Part shown: piece after piece, positions 7,942 through 17,841 of the stretch
Layout of the letters: every line of letters begins with the position of its first letter
Numbering within the stretch: the first letter of the stretch is position 1
NCBI GenBank assembly: GCA_018394315.1
Contig: CP074575.1
Location: 124,001 to 188,000 of the forward strand
DNA: 64,000 nucleotides
Reading direction: 5' to 3'
From: Mycoplasmatota bacterium
GTDB taxonomy: Bacteria; Bacillota_I; Bacilli_A; MAG-NZ
Translations under genes and position numbers: made by a program
Notes under the pieces: model-generated
Databases searched by the model: none
The model's input: only the letters and a program-made list of their open reading frames with translations
Told to the model about the DNA's origin: nothing

Positions 7942-8466
7942 TTATTTCACATTTTTCTCAAAGTAACTTTGTTTATAACTACAAACAGGACAAACTAACG
8001 GAGCATTAGGTCCATTATGAAGATGTCCACAGTTAATACACTTCCATTCACTTGCATTGCCTTCAAAAAACTTCACAGCATTTAAGTCGTTGAGTAGTGA
8101 CTGATATCTATCTTCATGTTTATGTTCGATTATGGCTACTTGCTCAAAAAGTCTTCCTATATCATCAAAGCCTTCTTCAAATGCATCTTGAGCGAATTGT
8201 TTATACATCTCAGTCCACTCATAGTTTTCACCATTAACTCCATCTTGAAGATTTTCAGCAGTACTCTTTATCCCATGAATAAATCTATACCAAATTTCTG
8301 CATGAGCCTTTTCATTGTCTGCAGTTTCTTTAAAGATATCTGCAATCTGCTCATATCCTTCTTCTCTTGCTTTCTTCTCGTAGTAAGAGTACTTGTTCCT
8401 TGCTTGTGATTCTCCAGCAAAAGCAACTATTAAGTTATTTTCAGTTTTTGTATTTTTAAGTTCCAT
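7942..8466 (-). CDS. Rubrerythrin
   Basis: A 174-residue rubrerythrin, a cytoplasmic non-haem diiron peroxidase that protects anaerobes from hydrogen peroxide. The N-terminal four-helix ferritin-like domain carries the diiron ligand helices GESQARNKYSYYEKKA, DNEKAHAEIW and IIEHKHEDRY. The C-terminal rubredoxin-like domain has cysteine pairs C143/C146 (CINCGHLH) and C159/C162 (CPVC). This is the classical two-domain order. It is a single gene convergent to yhhQ, preceded by a modest GGTG ribosome binding site. Confidence 0.94.
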   Translation of the reverse strand: MELKNTKTENNLIVAFAGESQARNKYSYYEKKAREEGYEQIADIFKETADNEKAHAEIWYRFIHGIKSTAENLQDGVNGENYEWTEMYKQFAQDAFEEGFDDIGRLFEQVAIIEHKHEDRYQSLLNDLNAVKFFEGNASEWKCINCGHLHNGPNAPLVCPVCSYKQSYFEKNVK

Positions 8467-8558
8467 ATTATCACCAATAATATATTATCCAGAACCACAA
8501 AAAATATCCATAAAGTGGGTATTAGTTATATCTTTTTTAATTAAGCGATTCTCTTAAA

Positions 8559-8586
8559 TAAAAAAAAGAAACTCAAATTGAGTCTC
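8559..8586 (-). terminator. Terminator after glycerate kinase
   Basis: On the minus strand a hairpin of gagactcaa and ttgagtttc (one mismatch) is followed by a long T run. It overlaps the last codons of the kinase gene. Confidence 0.75.
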
Positions 8587-9712
8587 TTAGTTTTAGTAGT
8601 TTAGCTATATTTATAGATGTTAAGTATAAATTTTCTTTTGTAGAAGCCATTATTTTATCTAGAGAATCTACTCGATTCACTACAGAAAAAACAGCATCAA
8701 ATCCATTATCAAGTAACGTTTCAACAGAATCACCAAATACTGCTGAAATTCCTATACAATTTATTCCTTTTTTCTTTGCTCTTCTAGCTACTCCAATAGG
8801 TGCTTTATTCATGATTGTTTGTGAATCAAATCTTCCTTCTCCTGTAATTACTAAATCACAACCATCGATTAATTCATCAAACTTCAGGAAATCAAGTACA
8901 ATATCGATTCCGCTTTCTAGTTTCCCGTTAAGAAAAGTCATTAGACCAGCTCCAAGTCCTCCTGCTGCACCAGCTCCAGGCACATTTATTATATCTTTGT
9001 TTAGGTCTCTTTGAATTACTTCAGCTAGTCTAGATAAGTTTTGATCCATAACTTTAACCATATCAGAGTTTGCACCCTTTTGAGGTCCATAAACATATGA
9101 TGCACCATTAAGGCCAACTAGAGGATTATCAACATCACAAGCAACAATTATCTCAGTATTTGTTATCCTATTATCTAGATTTGTTACATCAATTGAATGT
9201 AAATTGCTAAGTCCCTCATTATTATTTTCTATTGGTAGGCCTGATTCATCTAAGAAACGTACCCCTAATGCACTTGCCATTCCGATACCACCATCATTAG
9301 TAGCACTACCACCTATACCAATGATTATCTTTTCTACACCATTTTCCAGTGCATCTAAAATCATTTGCCCTGTCCCATAGGTAGATGTTATCAATGGGTT
9401 TCTTTTATCTATAGGAACTAATCCTATCCCACTTGCGGTAGCCATCTCAATAAAAGCAGTTTTTGAATCGCCACTTATACCATATATCGCATTTACTTCA
9501 TCTGAAATTGGTGATAGTACTTTAACATTAATTAATCTACCTTCAGTAGCATCTATTAATGATTCAACAGTGCCTTCTCCACCATCTCCTATTGGGATAA
9601 CTTTAATATCAGATTCGGGTATACAATCCTTAAAACCTTTTTCGATTACTTGTCCAACTTCTAACGAAGATAGAGATTCTTTATATGAGTCACTAGCAAT
9701 TATTATTTTCAT
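8573..9712 (-). CDS. Glycerate kinase (GarK/GlxK family)
   Basis: A 379-residue glycerate 2-kinase of the GarK/GlxK family, which phosphorylates D-glycerate to 2-phosphoglycerate for entry into glycolysis. Typical segments are the N-terminal ASDSYKESLSSLEV, IPIGDGGEGTVE near residue 40, GIGGSATNDGGIGMASALG around 130-150, GAGAAGGLGAGL near 247-258 and ITGEGRFDSQT near 290. It lies 12 bp downstream of a GntP-type permease and ends in a terminator. A CdaR-like regulator starts the cluster, so glycerate or a related sugar acid is the likely growth substrate. Confidence 0.93.
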   Translation of the reverse strand: MKIIIASDSYKESLSSLEVGQVIEKGFKDCIPESDIKVIPIGDGGEGTVESLIDATEGRLINVKVLSPISDEVNAIYGISGDSKTAFIEMATASGIGLVPIDKRNPLITSTYGTGQMILDALENGVEKIIIGIGGSATNDGGIGMASALGVRFLDESGLPIENNNEGLSNLHSIDVTNLDNRITNTEIIVACDVDNPLVGLNGASYVYGPQKGANSDMVKVMDQNLSRLAEVIQRDLNKDIINVPGAGAAGGLGAGLMTFLNGKLESGIDIVLDFLKFDELIDGCDLVITGEGRFDSQTIMNKAPIGVARRAKKKGINCIGISAVFGDSVETLLDNGFDAVFSVVNRVDSLDKIMASTKENLYLTSINIAKLLKLRDSI

Positions 9713-9724
9713 ATTTCTTTCCTT

Positions 9725-11074
9725 TTATAACAGAATTAATCCTAAGATCAATGTTGTAATTATTGATGCAATACCCATAAATAATGTAGCAATCGAATGT
9801 GTCTTATATGCAGTTTGAGTATCCATTCCTGCAGTCTGTGATACTACCCAGAAATAACTATCGTTAGAGTGTGAAATTGTCATAGCACCAGCACCAATAG
9901 CCATTACAGTCAACACAGCACCAATTTCGCTACCTAATCCTAATGCAGGTAGTAATGGAGCAACTATAGATGAAGTTACAACCAATGCAGTAGTTGATGA
10001 ACCTTGTGCAGTTTTAAGTGCAGCAGCAATAATGAATGGTACTAATAACCCTACTGATAATACTGATAAATTATCACCAATATATCCAGCTATAGTAGTC
10101 GCTTTGATCGCGGCACCAAACGCACCACCAGCAGCTGTAATTAATAATATAGGAGCAGCGATTCTAATTCCAGTATTTACAATATCGTTAAATGTAGATT
10201 TTGAATCTTTAAGTAATGGTAAAGCAGTAAATAAACCAATTAATAATGCAGTTGTAGGTTTCCCTAAAAAGTTAAACATTTGATAAATAGTTCCTTCACC
10301 AATTGGCTTAGCAGGTAAGTTAACTATCGTACCAAGCGAAATTAATAATACTGGCAATAAGATAGGTAAGAATGCCATGAAAGTTGATGGTAAAACACCA
10401 TAATTTTCTTCAATAATTTCATCATCTAAGTCAACAGATAATACTGAGTCATCAACTCTTTTTCCGATGAATTTTGCATAAATGTATCCTGCAGTAAGAG
10501 CTACTAAAGATACAAACACTCCAAATAGGATAACTAATCCTAATGAGTTTTCAATACCTAAGTTCCCCGCTGCAGCAATAGGCCCTGGAGTTGGTGGAAC
10601 TAGAGTATGCGATGCATATAAACCAACTGATAGGGCAACAGTCATCGTAACCATTGAAGATTTTGAAATTTTAGCAAGTGATTTTTTCAAAGGTGCTAAA
10701 ATAACATAACCAGAGTCACAAAACACTGGAATTGAAACTAACCAACCAACAATCCCCATAGCTAATGTTGGATTCTTTTTCCCAACAGTTTTTAAAGCAA
10801 AGTTCGCCATAGTAATTGCAGCTCCAGATTTTTCTAATATTACACCAATTATCGTACCTAAAATAATAACGATACCAATGTAAGCTAATAAACCTCCGAA
10901 TCCACTTCTTATTACACCATCTATATCACTAACTTTAACTCCCCCTAGTAGAGCGAAAAAGTAAGCTGATAATAAAATTGCTAAGAATGGGTGTAATTTC
11001 ACTTTATTAATCAAGAAGATCATTAAAGCAATAGTAATAACTAATAAAATTACTAAACCAAATCCTGTAAACAT
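9725..11074 (-). CDS. GntP-family sugar-acid permease
   Basis: A 449-residue membrane protein of the GntP (gluconate:H+ symporter) family, with about 12-14 hydrophobic segments. Family features are the N-terminal KLHPFLAILLSAYFFALLGG, the conserved HTLVPPTPGPIAAAGNLGI at about residues 155-173 and the small-residue-rich GSSTTALVVTSSIVAPLL. AAGGAGG precedes the ATG. Because it sits between a CdaR-type regulator and a glycerate kinase, it probably imports glycerate or a compound degraded to it. GntP members also take up gluconate, serine or fructuronate, so the substrate is inferred from context. Confidence 0.9.
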   Translation of the reverse strand: MFTGFGLVILLVITIALMIFLINKVKLHPFLAILLSAYFFALLGGVKVSDIDGVIRSGFGGLLAYIGIVIILGTIIGVILEKSGAAITMANFALKTVGKKNPTLAMGIVGWLVSIPVFCDSGYVILAPLKKSLAKISKSSMVTMTVALSVGLYASHTLVPPTPGPIAAAGNLGIENSLGLVILFGVFVSLVALTAGYIYAKFIGKRVDDSVLSVDLDDEIIEENYGVLPSTFMAFLPILLPVLLISLGTIVNLPAKPIGEGTIYQMFNFLGKPTTALLIGLFTALPLLKDSKSTFNDIVNTGIRIAAPILLITAAGGAFGAAIKATTIAGYIGDNLSVLSVGLLVPFIIAAALKTAQGSSTTALVVTSSIVAPLLPALGLGSEIGAVLTVMAIGAGAMTISHSNDSYFWVVSQTAGMDTQTAYKTHSIATLFMGIASIITTLILGLILL

Positions 11075-11145
11075 TATAAATTCCTCCTTCTAAATTTAGT
11101 TAATTTTATCATTTAAACAATTTTAGATAAATTGTCTCGGTAGCC

Positions 11146-11190
11146 AAAAAAAAGCGATTTCATTGTTAATATTTTGTCTGAATCGACAAT
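11146..11190 (-). terminator. Possible terminator after the CdaR-like gene
   Basis: On the minus strand, a short imperfect hairpin (cgatt ... aatcg) at the end of the regulator gene is followed by eight Ts. It may reduce read-through into the permease gene 91 bp downstream. Confidence 0.45.
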
Positions 11191-12212
11191 AGAGATAATC
11201 TAATTTTAATAAGATCATCAATATCCTTTAGGTTACAAGACGTAATTTCTTCGATTCTCTTTAATCTATATTTAAGTGTATTAACATGAATAAATAAATC
11301 ATCTGCACTTTTTGAAAGTGAAAGCTTATTTTTAATAAATGAATCAAAGGTTTTCACTAGTAACTCATTATTATTTAATTCAATCCCTTCAGTGAAAAAG
11401 TTAGATAAATTACTATCGCTTTTATTAAGTTTAAAGAAAAAGTAGTCTAACCTATGTTCCTTACATAAGTACAACTGTTTATTAGTGATTCGGTATTTCT
11501 CTATATAGTTTATTATTTTATATTCTAAAGCAACCTTAGAAAAATCAATAATCCTTGAGATAATAGCTTTGTGACCTGATTTTTCAATGTTATCGATTAT
11601 TTTACTAATTTTTTCTTCACTATCACTAGTTATTATTACTATTTTCTTATCATTCATTGAAGCTTTAATAAAACTTACACCTTCTAACAATCCACTAATC
11701 TTTGCATTAGGCTTGATGAACTTTACTATTAAATTGAATTCTTCTCTGATAAAGTTCATGGCCTGCAGTTTTCTATTTATTAAATCACTGTTAATTAAGT
11801 CAAAGAGTATTTCTAAAACAACCTGCTTTTCATATTTATCTATATCACTTTTCTTCTTTGCGACAAATTGTTGTGTTATAAGACTTTCAAGACTTAGTTT
11901 AAGAATTTCTGAAAAAACTCCTACTTCATCAGGGTTACCTGTAATACCAACTGCACCTATTACTTTACCTTCAGAGTGTACAGGCAAATTTATGCCGGGT
12001 TTTACGTTACTTGACTCAGACTCATAAACCGCATAATTCTTTACCTCTCCTTTTATAATAGAATGTGCAAAAGCATGATATTTGCCCACTCTACTTAAAT
12101 CACTAGAACCCACAATAATACCATTAACATCAAAAATATTTACGTTATGTTTGATAAGTCCACTTAATCTCGTTGCTATATCTATTAATATTTCTTTTTC
12201 TAGTCCAACCAT
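11166..12212 (-). CDS. CdaR-family sugar-diacid-type transcriptional regulator
   Basis: A 348-residue regulator. The N-terminal ~130 residues match the putative sugar-diacid recognition domain of CdaR (LSGLIKHNVNIFDVNGIIVG, GKYHAFAH, GINLPVHSEGKVIGAVGITG). A GGDEF-like middle region follows, and the C-terminal PucR/CdaR-type HTH_30 domain reads LFIHVNTLKYRLKRIEEITS. E. coli CdaR activates glycerate/galactarate/glucarate genes. Here it lies directly upstream of, and co-oriented with, the GntP permease and glycerate kinase, which are its likely targets. The start at 12212 has AGGTAGT upstream. Confidence 0.9.
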   Translation of the reverse strand: MVGLEKEILIDIATRLSGLIKHNVNIFDVNGIIVGSSDLSRVGKYHAFAHSIIKGEVKNYAVYESESSNVKPGINLPVHSEGKVIGAVGITGNPDEVGVFSEILKLSLESLITQQFVAKKKSDIDKYEKQVVLEILFDLINSDLINRKLQAMNFIREEFNLIVKFIKPNAKISGLLEGVSFIKASMNDKKIVIITSDSEEKISKIIDNIEKSGHKAIISRIIDFSKVALEYKIINYIEKYRITNKQLYLCKEHRLDYFFFKLNKSDSNLSNFFTEGIELNNNELLVKTFDSFIKNKLSLSKSADDLFIHVNTLKYRLKRIEEITSCNLKDIDDLIKIRLSLLSIQTKY

Positions 12213-12239
12213 TTTACTACCTCACACAAATATTATATC

Positions 12240-12267
12240 CAAAAAAATCACCTCTAAAAGAGATGAT
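12240..12267 (-). terminator. Terminator of the ornithine/arginine operon
   Basis: On the minus strand atcatctct and agaggtgat form a 9-bp stem with one G-U-type pair, followed by seven Ts. It begins at the alr stop codon and marks the end of the ten-gene operon that starts near 22.9 kb. Confidence 0.85.
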
Positions 12268-13334
12268 TAAAATCGATAGTTATTCATTTTAATTACTTCA
12301 CCATTTTTCTTATATACCCTTGGAACTCTATCAGAAATTGAACAAACTATTTCGTAGTTGATGGTATTTAAGTCAATAGCTAACATATCAACAGTAATAT
12401 TATCATTGATTAAGGCAACAATATCATTTTTCTTGATTGTGTCATCAACTAAAATCATCAATTGGTCCATACAAACATTCCCTACTATTTTATATTGTTT
12501 GTTATTAATTTCTACGCTTCTTCCCTTATGGTATCTTAAAAACCCATCAGCATAACCTATAGGAATTGTAGCGATAAATGAATCCATAGTAGCCGTAAAT
12601 GTTGTGCCATATCCTACTGATTCACCTTTATTTATTTTCTTAACGTTAGTTACCCTTGAATATAGCGAAAAAGCTTGTTTTAGTTCTACTGGTAATTTTC
12701 CTTCGTAAGGGCTTAAGCCATACATAGCAATACCCAATCTACCTGCAGTAAAAAAGTTACGATAAGCTAGCATCCCAGCACTATTATTAACATGAATAAG
12801 GTTTTTATCTAGGTCTAACTCATTAAGCTTTGCAACTTGATTCTCATAATAAACATCATCACTTCCCGCAGTAGCTAAATGAGTATAAATACCTTCTAAA
12901 TTTAAATTTTTAGATTTATTGATTTTTTTAATAATTTCTTTAATCTCGTTAGTATCCCTAAAACCTATTCTATTCATTCCTGTATCAATTTTTAGTTGAA
13001 CATTTAAAAAACCATCATAATCTATATCGTCAATAATCGTTAAAGAGATATCATTTTCACTAGCTAAGTCAAAATAATCTTCGCTAGTATATCCAAGAAC
13101 TAGTATAGGTGCAGTGAAATATTTCCTAAGTCTTAAAGCCTCATCTAAGAAGGCTACAGCTAAATGCGTAGCCCCAGCAGATAAAGCAGCCTCAGCAACT
13201 TCTAAATCACCATGACCATAACCATTTGCTTTTACAACTGCATAAAGTTTGTCATAATCAGTATAATTTTTTATAACACTTACGTTGTGCTTGATACGAT
13301 CTAAATCTATCTCAGCCCAAGTGTCACGAAACAT
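12267..13334 (-). CDS. alr: Alanine racemase
   Basis: A 355-residue fold-type III PLP enzyme interconverting L- and D-alanine. The PLP lysine is K35 in YAVVKANGYGHG. The opposing catalytic tyrosine is Y242 in ESVGYGTTF, and GNVCMDQLMI supplies the conserved Cys-Met-Asp segment. The length is typical, though slightly short. The start codon shares a base with the stop of arcB (TAATG). Its place as the last gene of the ornithine operon makes sense because 2-amino-4-ketopentanoate thiolase releases D-alanine, which this enzyme would convert to L-alanine. A cell-wall role is also possible. Another racemase specificity cannot be excluded. Confidence 0.9.
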   Translation of the reverse strand: MFRDTWAEIDLDRIKHNVSVIKNYTDYDKLYAVVKANGYGHGDLEVAEAALSAGATHLAVAFLDEALRLRKYFTAPILVLGYTSEDYFDLASENDISLTIIDDIDYDGFLNVQLKIDTGMNRIGFRDTNEIKEIIKKINKSKNLNLEGIYTHLATAGSDDVYYENQVAKLNELDLDKNLIHVNNSAGMLAYRNFFTAGRLGIAMYGLSPYEGKLPVELKQAFSLYSRVTNVKKINKGESVGYGTTFTATMDSFIATIPIGYADGFLRYHKGRSVEINNKQYKIVGNVCMDQLMILVDDTIKKNDIVALINDNITVDMLAIDLNTINYEIVCSISDRVPRVYKKNGEVIKMNNYRF

Positions 13335-14341
13335 TATTTTAAAGTCGCATACATTACAGCTTTAATAGTATGCATTCTATTTTCAGCTTCCTGGAATACA
13401 ACAGAATGTTCACTCTCAAAGACTTCATCAGTTACTTCCATTTCACCAGTAGCCACTTTTTGATATCTTCTACCTAATTTAGATGACATTTCTCTACCAA
13501 CATCAGTCTGTGAATCATGGAATGCTGGTAAACAGTGCATAAAGATAACATCATCTTTAGCATTCTTAATCATTTGCATATCCACTTGATAATCTGCTAA
13601 TAATTTAACTCTTTTTTCCCATACTTCAGTTGGTTCACCCATAGATACCCAAACATCAGTGTATATAACATCTGCATTTAAAGTACCTTCTGCAACGTCT
13701 TCAGTGAAAGTAAGTTTAGCTCCTGTTTCTTTTCCAATTTGTCTACATTTATCAATCAACTCTTGATCAGGCCATAAGCTTCTTGGTGCTAATGCAGTAA
13801 AGTCCATACCCATTTTAGCTGCACCAATCATTAATGAATTACCCATATTGTTTCGAGCATCACCTACATAAGTAAACTTAACGCCTTCTAAAGTACCTTT
13901 ATATTCTAAAATCGTTAAGAAGTCCGCTAATATTTGTGTCGGATGATACATATCTGTTAAACCATTCCATACAGGTACACCAGCATATTTACCTAATGTC
14001 TCAACATCAGATTGTTTATATCCTCTAAATTCAATACCATCGTACATTCTACCAAGTACTCTTGCCGTATCGGCAACAGACTCTTTTTTATTCATTTGAG
14101 ATCCGTTTGGTCCTAAATATGTTACACCCATTCCTAAATCCATCGCTCCAACTTCAAATGCACAGCGAGTTCTAGTCGAATCCTTTTGGAAAAGAATAAC
14201 GATATTTTTGTCTGTAAGTACTTTATGTGGTATTCCATCGTACTTCTCTTTTTTAAGTCTCGTAGACAAATCTAACAGCTTCTTGATTTCTTCTGGAGTG
14301 TAATCCAGCAATGTAATAAAACTTCTACCTTTAAAACTCAT
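13334..14341 (-). CDS. arcB: Ornithine carbamoyltransferase (probably catabolic)
   Basis: A 335-residue ornithine carbamoyltransferase. The carbamoyl-phosphate loop STRTR is at residues 55-59, HPTQILADF follows in the middle, and the ornithine-binding [10 protein letters not shown] lies near 275-284. Next to arginine deiminase it most likely works in the catabolic direction, converting citrulline and phosphate to ornithine and carbamoyl phosphate. The argF/arcB distinction cannot be made from sequence alone. It begins 20 bp after arcA with AGAGAGG upstream. Carbamate kinase, the usual third gene of the arginine deiminase pathway, is not in the window. The ornithine formed feeds the genes upstream in the same operon. 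Confidence 0.94.
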   Translation of the reverse strand: MSFKGRSFITLLDYTPEEIKKLLDLSTRLKKEKYDGIPHKVLTDKNIVILFQKDSTRTRCAFEVGAMDLGMGVTYLGPNGSQMNKKESVADTARVLGRMYDGIEFRGYKQSDVETLGKYAGVPVWNGLTDMYHPTQILADFLTILEYKGTLEGVKFTYVGDARNNMGNSLMIGAAKMGMDFTALAPRSLWPDQELIDKCRQIGKETGAKLTFTEDVAEGTLNADVIYTDVWVSMGEPTEVWEKRVKLLADYQVDMQMIKNAKDDVIFMHCLPAFHDSQTDVGREMSSKLGRRYQKVATGEMEVTDEVFESEHSVVFQEAENRMHTIKAVMYATLK

Positions 14342-14360
14342 TTTAAATCCTCTCTTTCAG

Positions 14361-15548
14361 TTATTCTCTAATTAATGGCATACTCATGCATCTAGGCCCA
14401 CCACGTCCACGTGATAATTCACTAGATGGTATAACATGAATCTTTACACCATTTTCTACTAAGAGTTTATTAGTAACCGTATTTCTTGAATATACAATTA
14501 CTTCTCCAGGAGCAATAGCTAATGTATTTGCTGCATCGCTCCATTGTTCTCTTCTTGAGTCAATATAATCGCCACCACCACATTTTATCAGTGTGATATC
14601 TTTTTTTAGATAGTGGGATAAAATATTCTCTAAGGTATCTTTAATTTCTTTTATTTTTAATCTTCCTCTTTCATTTGTGATTTCAAACACTTCGGTCGGA
14701 CCAATAATTCCACCATGTAGAGTGAATTTATCATGATCCACTTGTGTTAATACAGTATCTAAGTGCATGAAAGCACGAGAATTAGGAATATAAAATGCTA
14801 AAATTGTTTGAAAATTTGTTCTATTGAATAAAGTTTTACCAATTTTTTCTACAGCCTCAGGTTGAGTTCTTTCACTAATACCAACAGCTATAATCTCCTC
14901 ATTTAGGATTAATATATCTCCACCTTCAATAGATAATTTTTCATCTCGGTTATAAAATCTCTCAGTATGCATAAAATCAGGATGATATTTGAATATATAG
15001 TCAGCATAAATAGTTTCACGATTTCTAGTTTCTGTTCTCATATGATTGATAGAAACACCTTCACCAATACTCGTAAATGGATCTCTAGTAAAGTATAAGT
15101 TTGGCATAGGGTCAGTTGCGAATGGATACTTATCAATATAATCTAATAATCTTCTTCTCGGTAAAGATAACTCACTATTTCTAATACCACCCATAGTTTT
15201 TAGAACAAGTTCTAAGTTTGGTAATTTAACTAAATATTCATAAGCAGCTATCCTTTTAGTATGAGAGTTCATATTTGCTTCACTTAAGAATTGGTACAAG
15301 AATTGTTCCTTTACTCTGTTATCTTCTAAAACTTCAGCCATTAATTCTTCTAAATATACTACTTCCACACCATTTTCTCTTAAAACATTTGAAAAAGCAT
15401 CATGCTCTTCTTGAGCAAGTTCTAACCATGGAATATCATCAAATAGTAATTGATCTAAAAGACTAGGAATCAAATTATCTAATTCACTACCTGGTCGGTG
15501 TAACAACACTTTTTTTAATCTACCAATTTCTGAATGTACCTTTATCAT
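14361..15548 (-). CDS. arcA: Arginine deiminase
   Basis: A 395-residue arginine deiminase, which hydrolyses arginine to citrulline and ammonia. Conserved blocks are [14 protein letters not shown] near the N-terminus, [30 protein letters not shown] with a catalytic His, [20 protein letters not shown], and the C-terminal [13 protein letters not shown] with the nucleophilic Cys at 387. The length is slightly under the usual ~410. Its ATG overlaps the stop of orr by 4 bp (ATGA), which indicates coupling. It joins arginine catabolism to the ornithine pathway within a single transcript. Confidence 0.96.
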   Translation of the reverse strand: MIKVHSEIGRLKKVLLHRPGSELDNLIPSLLDQLLFDDIPWLELAQEEHDAFSNVLRENGVEVVYLEELMAEVLEDNRVKEQFLYQFLSEANMNSHTKRIAAYEYLVKLPNLELVLKTMGGIRNSELSLPRRRLLDYIDKYPFATDPMPNLYFTRDPFTSIGEGVSINHMRTETRNRETIYADYIFKYHPDFMHTERFYNRDEKLSIEGGDILILNEEIIAVGISERTQPEAVEKIGKTLFNRTNFQTILAFYIPNSRAFMHLDTVLTQVDHDKFTLHGGIIGPTEVFEITNERGRLKIKEIKDTLENILSHYLKKDITLIKCGGGDYIDSRREQWSDAANTLAIAPGEVIVYSRNTVTNKLLVENGVKIHVIPSSELSRGRGGPRCMSMPLIRE

Positions 15549-16558
15549 CCGATTACCTCTTTCTTAACATATGGACTTGTAGCTAGTCTTAGTAAAGCAC
15601 CATATTTTAACTTAAATTTAATAATATCTCCTACTTTGTAATCACCAGCAATAATCAAGTGATCACTACTAGCTCCTAAAATTTCTCCATCAAAAATGAG
15701 CCCAGATTCATCAACATCTTGTTTTCCTACCGCAACTATAGCTCTCATAATGTTCCCTTTATCAATAAATAATGGCTTATTACCAAATGCATCCATTCCA
15801 ATTTCTCCGACTGGATGACTTGGTTTTTCTTTTACTTCTACAACCTCAGCCTCTAAAGTAAACACATCATCATATAATCCATCTAGTATTTCTCCAAAAG
15901 CAGTTTCACGTCCAAGAACTATCGCTTCACCAAGCCTTAAGTTATTTATAAGTGATAGATCTTCTAAATATAAACTAGAAGAATTTCCACCTGAAATAAC
16001 TTCAATTTTGGCACCCTTACTCTCAATTGCTTCTCTTAATTCATTCAATAACTCTAAATGCTTTCTATTAGGTATAATACCTCCATAACATGTTAGATTA
16101 GTACCTATTCCGTATAAGCTTAGATTATCTAAGTCCAAAATTTCTTCAATAAAATTCAATTCCTCTTCAAACCATATCCCTTCTCTAAGGTCTCCTAGGT
16201 CAAACATCAGAATGATTTTTATCTTCTTGTTGTGTAGTTTTGCTTCATTATTAAGCTTTTTTATCGTATCCATTTCACTAATCAAGACGATATCAGTAAC
16301 TTGGACAACTCTATCCAACTCGCTTTGCATTGGTATTCTAAGTAAGACTTTCGGTAAATCTGTACTTATCTTTTCCAAATTATCGATTCTTGAATCAGCC
16401 ACAAAACTAATTCCACCGTCAATCATTGCTTTTACTGCCTCTTCCATAGCACAAAACACCTTAGTAACACCCATTACTTTTATTGGATAAAGTTTATTAA
16501 CTAAAAATTCAGTATTATGTTTTAGTTTTTCTAAATCTACGATCAGTCTTGGATACAT
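15545..16558 (-). CDS. orr: Ornithine racemase
   Basis: A 337-residue PLP enzyme of the alanine racemase N-terminal-domain family, matching clostridial ornithine racemase. It converts L-ornithine to the D-ornithine used by the aminomutase. The PLP lysine is K33 in [16 protein letters not shown], followed by the TIM-barrel segments [15 protein letters not shown] and [13 protein letters not shown]. The assignment rests on fold, length and position between oraX and arcA. The start shares its A with the oraX stop and the end overlaps arcA by 4 bp. Confidence 0.92.
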   Translation of the reverse strand: MYPRLIVDLEKLKHNTEFLVNKLYPIKVMGVTKVFCAMEEAVKAMIDGGISFVADSRIDNLEKISTDLPKVLLRIPMQSELDRVVQVTDIVLISEMDTIKKLNNEAKLHNKKIKIILMFDLGDLREGIWFEEELNFIEEILDLDNLSLYGIGTNLTCYGGIIPNRKHLELLNELREAIESKGAKIEVISGGNSSSLYLEDLSLINNLRLGEAIVLGRETAFGEILDGLYDDVFTLEAEVVEVKEKPSHPVGEIGMDAFGNKPLFIDKGNIMRAIVAVGKQDVDESGLIFDGEILGASSDHLIIAGDYKVGDIIKFKLKYGALLRLATSPYVKKEVIG

Positions 16559-17841
16559 TAAACTAAACTTCCCTTCAATAATCTAAATGCAACTTCTGGA
16601 TACTTTTTACTTAGTGCTCCTAAAGAAGCCATAATATATTTGCTGTCCACTAAAATCTTAGCGTTAATAGGTAATAATTTCTTAGTGTTTTCCTTTAAAA
16701 CTTCAGTAACTATTTTTTTACCGTTTAAGTTAACAAGAGCTCCACCTGTTAAAACTATATATTTAACATCCGTTAAGTCCTTACCCTCAACAAGTTTCTT
16801 TACTCCACTACTTGTATAAAATTCTTTATATTCTCCAGCATGTCTATTTAGTGACTCTTTAACAGCTGTGTAGGTTAACTTTGAGACAAGCTCAAATTCA
16901 TCATTTGATTTAGGAATAGGACTATAATTTTTAAGCAAATAATCCAAATTAGAAAAACCACTTAAATCAGTCAATTCCACTAAATTATCTTTATTAACAT
17001 ATACACCCAAATCACCCTCTACAGTACGTTTTGCATTAGGTTCTGGAGTGATTACATTATCATTTATATAACTAGTTACAGAATGAATATCTGTAGTGGC
17101 ACCACCTACATCAATTACTATTAGATCACCCATCTTAGAAGCAAGTAACTTTGCACACTCCATAACTGCTCCCGGAGTTGGTATAATACTATCAGTAAGT
17201 GTTTTAATATTATCCATTCCTTTAGCATGAATTATATTATCTTCAAAAACCTTATGAATTACCTTTCTAGTAGGTTCTACGTTTAAGTTATCAATCTTCG
17301 GGTATACATTATCTACACATGTTACATCTTTAAGAATGCACTTGATTTCTTCAGTGTTTTCTAAGTTACCCGCATATATGATTGGTACATCTAAACTTAG
17401 ATTCTTAATCATTTCTGCATTATAAAGAGCGGTTTCCCTTTCTCCATAATCTACTCCACCAGCTAATAAAATGATATTTGGGTTAATCTTATTAATCTTT
17501 TCTAAATCAAAGGGTTTTAGTTTGCCAGCTGTAATAAAATGAATATTAGCACCTGCCCCTAATGCTGCTTCTTTTGCAGCCTTAACAGTCATATCATATA
17601 CAAGTCCATGTACAGTCATTCTAAGACCACCAGCAGCACTACTTGTCGCAAACATTTCTTTATACTTAAAATCATTAACTTTATATAAATTTTGGAAATC
17701 TTCTATAGCACCATTAACTCCGATAGTTACATCTTCTACTGTAGTAGGATGAACCCCTTGACCAATTAACCCTATATCAAAATTAAATACATTGACTAAA
17801 GTTATAGTGCTACCAATTTCAACTATCAAAAAGTCGTACAT
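16558..17841 (-). CDS. MutL-like actin-fold ATPase accompanying D-ornithine aminomutase (OraX/GlmL type)
   Basis: A 427-residue protein of the GlmL/MutL family of sugar-kinase/Hsp70-like ATPases found beside B12-dependent aminomutases and glutamate mutase. Phosphate-binding motifs are visible: IVEIGSTITLVNVF at the N-terminus, IVIDVGGATTDIHS near residue 240 and VLTGGALVNLNG near 365. It is not the mismatch-repair MutL. A chaperone or reactivation role for the adenosylcobalamin enzyme is proposed for the family, so its function here is inferred from position directly after oraE. Start and stop codons share single bases with oraE and orr. Confidence 0.88.
   Translation of the reverse strand: MYDFLIVEIGSTITLVNVFNFDIGLIGQGVHPTTVEDVTIGVNGAIEDFQNLYKVNDFKYKEMFATSSAAGGLRMTVHGLVYDMTVKAAKEAALGAGANIHFITAGKLKPFDLEKINKINPNIILLAGGVDYGERETALYNAEMIKNLSLDVPIIYAGNLENTEEIKCILKDVTCVDNVYPKIDNLNVEPTRKVIHKVFEDNIIHAKGMDNIKTLTDSIIPTPGAVMECAKLLASKMGDLIVIDVGGATTDIHSVTSYINDNVITPEPNAKRTVEGDLGVYVNKDNLVELTDLSGFSNLDYLLKNYSPIPKSNDEFELVSKLTYTAVKESLNRHAGEYKEFYTSSGVKKLVEGKDLTDVKYIVLTGGALVNLNGKKIVTEVLKENTKKLLPINAKILVDSKYIMASLGALSKKYPEVAFRLLKGSLV

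Noticed and set aside
16558-17841. DNA mismatch-repair MutL
   Set aside because: The actin-like ATPase motifs and position after oraE identify the GlmL/OraX type. No GHKL ATPase motifs of repair MutL are present.
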